Below, piece after piece: positions 61,367 through 64,000 of a stretch of DNA of 64,000 nt. Location of the stretch: assembly GCA_017463255.1 (NCBI GenBank), contig JAFTPP010000016.1, positions 62,001 through 126,000 of the forward strand, given 5' to 3'. A program made the translations under genes and the position numbers. The notes below the pieces were generated by a model, which saw only the letters and a list, made by a program, of their open reading frames with translations, had not been told where the DNA came from and did no database searches. Within the stretch, counting starts at the first letter, position 1. Each line of letters opens with the position of its first letter. This DNA is from Lachnospiraceae bacterium (GTDB taxonomy: Bacteria > Bacillota > Clostridia > Lachnospirales > Lachnospiraceae).

Positions 61367-61398
61367 AAAATCCGTCGCAAGTATTTGCGGCGGATTTT
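61367..61398. terminator. Bidirectional terminator
   Basis: AAAATCCGTCGC (61367-61378) pairs with GCGGCGGATTTT (61387-61398), with one G-T pair. It can end the glycosylation operon on one strand and the Rpn gene on the other. Confidence 0.8.
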
Positions 61399-61453
61399 AG
61401 TATCTGCATAGCGATAGGGCTTGAGGTATCGTTTTATGTTCTGTTTCTTACAG

Positions 61454-62332
61454 TTATTTATATTCCACAAGATATTTCTCGGCATCTTCCCTGCTAAGTG
61501 AAAAGTTTGTCATAATCCGATGAATGATATCTTCGGTAGGTATTTTAAATTCCAGACAGGTGGCAATCAAAGCACGGATGCCTTCTGTGCGGCCCTCTTC
61601 ACGTCCCTCTTCGCGATATATCTGTTCCCATTCCCAAGATTTCATATAGCTTAGATTAACCTCCTTTTTGGCTTTTACCTTTGAAACCATACTGTGTAAC
61701 TTAGTAAGTTCAGGATTAATAGCATTTTTGTCAGTAGGATTCTCCATATATTGTAACAAATCTTTTAGTTCTTGACTAGGCGTTCCTTTAGTTCCTTTTG
61801 TGTTAAGAAGCAGAGTGCATGCGCCGTCTATATATGGATAATCAGGTTCTTCCACACAGTGATTCTTGATTGTATAAAGAGTGCGCCCCTTTCCGATAGG
61901 GTCATAAGGAAGAATAAAAATAATCATAGCATTGGGAAGCTTGTTATAAGGAGTATTGGAACTGAGAAGTTGAGAATCAATTAGACCATGATAGTAACGG
62001 ATGCGTCTGGGGAGTGTTTTAACTTCATAACGGATGTTGGGCTCCACGTCATAGATGTCAGGAAGGATATCTGCCTCCGCAGCATCAGAATCACCGATAT
62101 CCTGAATAAAAGCATCCAACCGGATACCATGATGTTTGGTATCAATACTGAAAATATTCTTTTGAGGTGTAATTTGAACTTTTCTTATTTTTTTGCCAAG
62201 GATTATTTGTAACAATAACCGGCAGAAATCTTCTCCGTACTCCTCATCGGAAACCATGTGGAAAAACAAGAAATCATTAAGCAGATTTAAACTTTGTAGG
62301 GACTGTGGGTTTTCTGGTTTTGTGTTTGGCAT
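61454..62332 (-). CDS. Rpn-family PD-(D/E)XK nuclease-like protein
   Basis: The 292-residue product fits the Rpn/transposase_31 family, which has a PD-(D/E)XK nuclease fold: LNDFLFFHMVSDEEYGEDFC, HGIRLDAFIQD with its conserved aspartate, DVEPNIRYEVKTLPRRIRYY (E-x-K) and LLQYMENPTDKNAINPELTK. Its C-terminus has the EEGREEGRTEG repeat often seen in this family. ATG at 62332 (minus strand) follows AAAGGAGG. Family members promote recombination in E. coli; function here is uncertain. Confidence 0.85.
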   Translation of the reverse strand: MPNTKPENPQSLQSLNLLNDFLFFHMVSDEEYGEDFCRLLLQIILGKKIRKVQITPQKNIFSIDTKHHGIRLDAFIQDIGDSDAAEADILPDIYDVEPNIRYEVKTLPRRIRYYHGLIDSQLLSSNTPYNKLPNAMIIFILPYDPIGKGRTLYTIKNHCVEEPDYPYIDGACTLLLNTKGTKGTPSQELKDLLQYMENPTDKNAINPELTKLHSMVSKVKAKKEVNLSYMKSWEWEQIYREEGREEGRTEGIRALIATCLEFKIPTEDIIHRIMTNFSLSREDAEKYLVEYK

Positions 62333-62650
62333 AGAATGTCCTCCTTTGAAATGAATGTAGATTTGCAATTAGATGATAGTTTAGTATACCATACATAAGT
62401 AGAGGGTGTCATTATAATCAAATGCCTGTAGATTTCAGGTCAGTTGGATGGATGTGCAAACTGCACATTTGCTCCCTTCTATTTTTGGATAAGAGGTATA
62501 ACAATATCTGCTTATTAAGCTCATACTATAAAAACATGAACAAAGTCATCTAAATAAATTTTGTTACTTTGTAACATAATAGATTTTTGGAAGAAACCAC
62601 CAAAATCCACCGCACAATTCTAGCAAATCTTACAAAGTTGGAAAAACATG
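62333..62650. other. Gene-free AT-rich stretch
   Basis: No coding frame is supported. It contains GTTACTTTGTAAC, a small palindrome near 62565, and otherwise AT-rich sequence with scattered stops. It holds the upstream region of the minus-strand Rpn gene. Confidence 0.5.
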
Positions 62651-62679
62651 TTGCAATATAGCAGTCGTAGTTGTATTAT
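62651..62679 (+). promoter_or_regulatory. Sigma-A promoter of candidate small RNA
   Basis: TTGCAA (62651-62656) and TATTAT (62674-62679) have a 17-base spacer. The region downstream is non-coding, folds into a stem and ends in a terminator. Confidence 0.6.
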
Positions 62680-62685
62680 GTAAAA

Positions 62686-62803
62686 GGTCTTAGGTCCGAT
62701 TAAAAAATAAAAGAAATTGTGCAAATGTACCGGATGGACCTAAGATTTATCCCAAAACAAAAATAGCAGCGACACACTTAAGTGTGATGCTGTTATTTTT
62801 TTA
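62686..62803 (+). ncRNA. Candidate small RNA gene
   Basis: After a promoter at 62651-62679 the transcript would start near 62686. CTTAGGTCC (62689-62697) pairs with GGACCTAAG (62737-62745), enclosing an A-rich loop. The terminator AATAGCAGC/GCTGTTATT with inner CACACTT/AAGTGTG and T-run follows at 62761-62803. Size about 115 nucleotides. I do not recognise a known family. Confidence 0.5.
62761..62803 (+). terminator. Terminator of candidate small RNA
   Basis: AATAGCAGC (62762-62770) pairs with GCTGTTATT (62789-62797), the inner CACACTT/AAGTGTG extends the stem, and TTTTT follows. Confidence 0.85.
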
Positions 62804-62832
62804 CCCCAAATACGAAATTCCGTTAATTTCTC

Positions 62833-62860
62833 TTATTTTTTTTGTTACTATGTCCGATAC
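62833..62860 (+). promoter_or_regulatory. Weak sigma-D-like promoter of the neuB-type gene
   Basis: GTCCGATAC (62852-62860) resembles the CCGATAT boxes at 37553 and 51226 and shares TATGTCCGATA with them. The -35 (TTATTTT, 62833) is poor. The start would be about 60 bases before the ATG at 62928. Confidence 0.35.
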
Positions 62861-62927
62861 ATATTATGTATCCACTGATACGAATGAAAACAGAGTCTGT
62901 GTGTAAAGACTTGGGAACGGGGGACGT

Positions 62928-64000
62928 ATGAGTAATAAGATTTTTGAAAATTTATTTATATTTGAAATGGCTAACAGTCATCAGGGAAGTGTTGAGCATG
63001 GGAAAGATATTATCCGTGAGATGGCTAAAATTGCAAGAAAGCATAATGTAAAAGCTGCAGTCAAATTACAGTATCGTGAACTGAATACTTTTGTACATCC
63101 GGATTTTAAGGACAGAACAGATGTGAAGCATATTCCCAGATTTATGGGAACCAAATTAAGCTATGAACAGTTTACGGAGCTTGTGGATTTCATCCGTTCA
63201 GAGGGCTTAATTACCATGAGTACACCATTTGATGAAACAGGTGTGGATTGGTGTATGGATCAGGGCATCGATATTATTAAGGTGGCAAGCTGTTCGGCTC
63301 TTGACTGGCCCCTCCTTATGAAGATTGAAAAAACCAGAAAGCCGGTGATTATTTCCACCGGTGGTAAAACGCTTTCTGATATTGATAAGATTTATAACTA
63401 TTTTTCACATAGAAAAGCGAATTTTGCATTTTTACATTGTATTGCTGAATACCCGGCACCAATGGACAGCTTACAGCTTGACTTTATTACCAGAATGCAA
63501 AAAAGATACCGCGATGTTCCGGTAGGCTATTCAGGTCATGAGAATCCGGATGATAATACGGTGCCAATGCTTGCCATTGCAAAAGGGGCAACTATTTTGG
63601 AACGTCATGTAGGACTCCCTACAGAGACCATTAAATTAAATGCCTATTCCATGAATCCCACTCAGGCTGATAAATGGGTAGAAGCGGCAGAAAATGCCCG
63701 CAAGATGTGTGCCATGAAAAAAGAAGACACCAAGTATATCAGTCAGGCAGAGATAGATTCCCTTCGTTCTCTTATGCGAGGCGTTTATGCAAAACACGAC
63801 ATCAAGGCAGGCGATGTTATGACGGAAGACGATGTTTTCTATGCAATGCCTCTGCAGGAAAAACAGATTACCAGCGGTGAATTTAAGCCCGGCATGGTAG
63901 CAAGTATTGATTATAAGGCTAATGAAAAGATTACGGAACAGCCGAAACTTACCGGTGTCGGAATTGTACGTAGTGCGGTTCATGACGCAAAGGGTATGCT
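62928..64000 (+). CDS. NeuB-family nonulosonic acid synthase (partial)
   Basis: The frame runs from ATG 62928 (after GGGGGACG) off the window edge. It encodes the NeuB/PseI/LegI family: FIFEMANSHQGSVEHGKDII at the N-terminus, AAVKLQYRELNTFVHPDF, MSTPFDETGVDWC, VASCSALDWPLL, IISTGGKTLSDID, HCIAEYPAPM and YSGHENPDD, then a SAF domain (RGVYAKHDIKAGDVMTEDDV). Such enzymes condense phosphoenolpyruvate with a hexosamine-derived aldose to make sialic-, pseudaminic- or legionaminic-acid-like sugars. The Maf gene in the window suggests flagellin as acceptor; which sugar is made is not determined. Confidence 0.92.
   Translation, partial: MSNKIFENLFIFEMANSHQGSVEHGKDIIREMAKIARKHNVKAAVKLQYRELNTFVHPDFKDRTDVKHIPRFMGTKLSYEQFTELVDFIRSEGLITMSTPFDETGVDWCMDQGIDIIKVASCSALDWPLLMKIEKTRKPVIISTGGKTLSDIDKIYNYFSHRKANFAFLHCIAEYPAPMDSLQLDFITRMQKRYRDVPVGYSGHENPDDNTVPMLAIAKGATILERHVGLPTETIKLNAYSMNPTQADKWVEAAENARKMCAMKKEDTKYISQAEIDSLRSLMRGVYAKHDIKAGDVMTEDDVFYAMPLQEKQITSGEFKPGMVASIDYKANEKITEQPKLTGVGIVRSAVHDAKGM

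Noticed and set aside
1-64000. CRISPR arrays, tRNA or rRNA genes, insertion sequences
   Set aside because: No regularly spaced repeats, cloverleaf, rRNA stretches or transposase genes were seen.

Overview
The window looks like chromosome of a motile, AT-rich, Gram-positive Lachnospiraceae bacterium (Roseburia/Lachnospira/Butyrivibrio-like; genus not determined). The grounds are the gene content (lysS, an FlgM-FlgN-FlgK-FlgL-FliW-CsrA-FlaG-FliD-FliS-flagellin block, FliW/CsrA control), strong AGGAGG ribosome sites, sigma-A promoters with 17-base spacers and sigma-D (sigma-28) promoters of TAAA/CCGATAT type. No tRNA, rRNA, CRISPR array, transposase or integrase gene was found.

1-9141: the 3' end of lysS, then an 8.3-kb island bounded by a direct repeat of the lysS 3' end plus its terminator (741-829 and 9055-9141; 68 bases identical). 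The island is defensive: a pair of small membrane proteins, the second ending in a HEPN-like RxxxxH motif; a 129-base nested inverted-repeat structure; an unknown gene; an amino-methyltransferase with a damaged-looking start; a complete DpnII-type GATC restriction-modification set (DpnM, DpnA, DpnII); and a SIR2-NTPase protein. No integrase is present.

9142-16375: accessory genes. A truncated ATPase is followed by an HTH protein fused to a DUF3990 (ADP-ribosyltransferase-like) domain with its partner gene, an ArsC-like protein, a MATE transporter, a macro-domain/HTH protein, a VWA protein, an ADP-ribosylglycohydrolase and a VOC protein. Several of these handle ADP-ribose, so the stretch may be a loose ADP-ribosylation locus.

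16376-21385: amino-sugar genes (HTH-GlmM fusion, GlmU-like acetyltransferase, NagB, GlmS). 21466-28657: a coiled-coil protein behind a sigma-D promoter, a membrane protein/XRE pair, further XRE regulators, a serine hydrolase and a three-gene ABC exporter.

28787-42631: a chemotaxis receptor and the late flagellar operon, with two tandem FlgK-type proteins, an enlarged FliD carrying an internal repeat, and a flagellin whose leader has a CsrA hairpin. 43068-61355: a flagellin/surface glycosylation cluster (Maf, glycerophosphotransferase-like, cytidylyltransferase, SDR/epimerases, several glycosyltransferases, LicD, P-loop kinases), interrupted by a self-regulated fic gene and a sigma-D-driven leader with a 13-codon ORF and terminator. 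One small Rossmann module recurs four times in this cluster, the last time in a broken methyltransferase gene. 61454-64000: an Rpn-family nuclease on the minus strand, a candidate small RNA gene, and the start of a NeuB-family sialic-acid-type synthase, which fits nonulosonic-acid decoration of flagellin.

Together the right-hand half reads as: sigma-D turns on late flagellar genes; FlgM, FliW and CsrA set the timing; GlmS/GlmM/GlmU supply UDP-GlcNAc precursors; and the glycosylation genes and NeuB build the flagellin or surface glycan.
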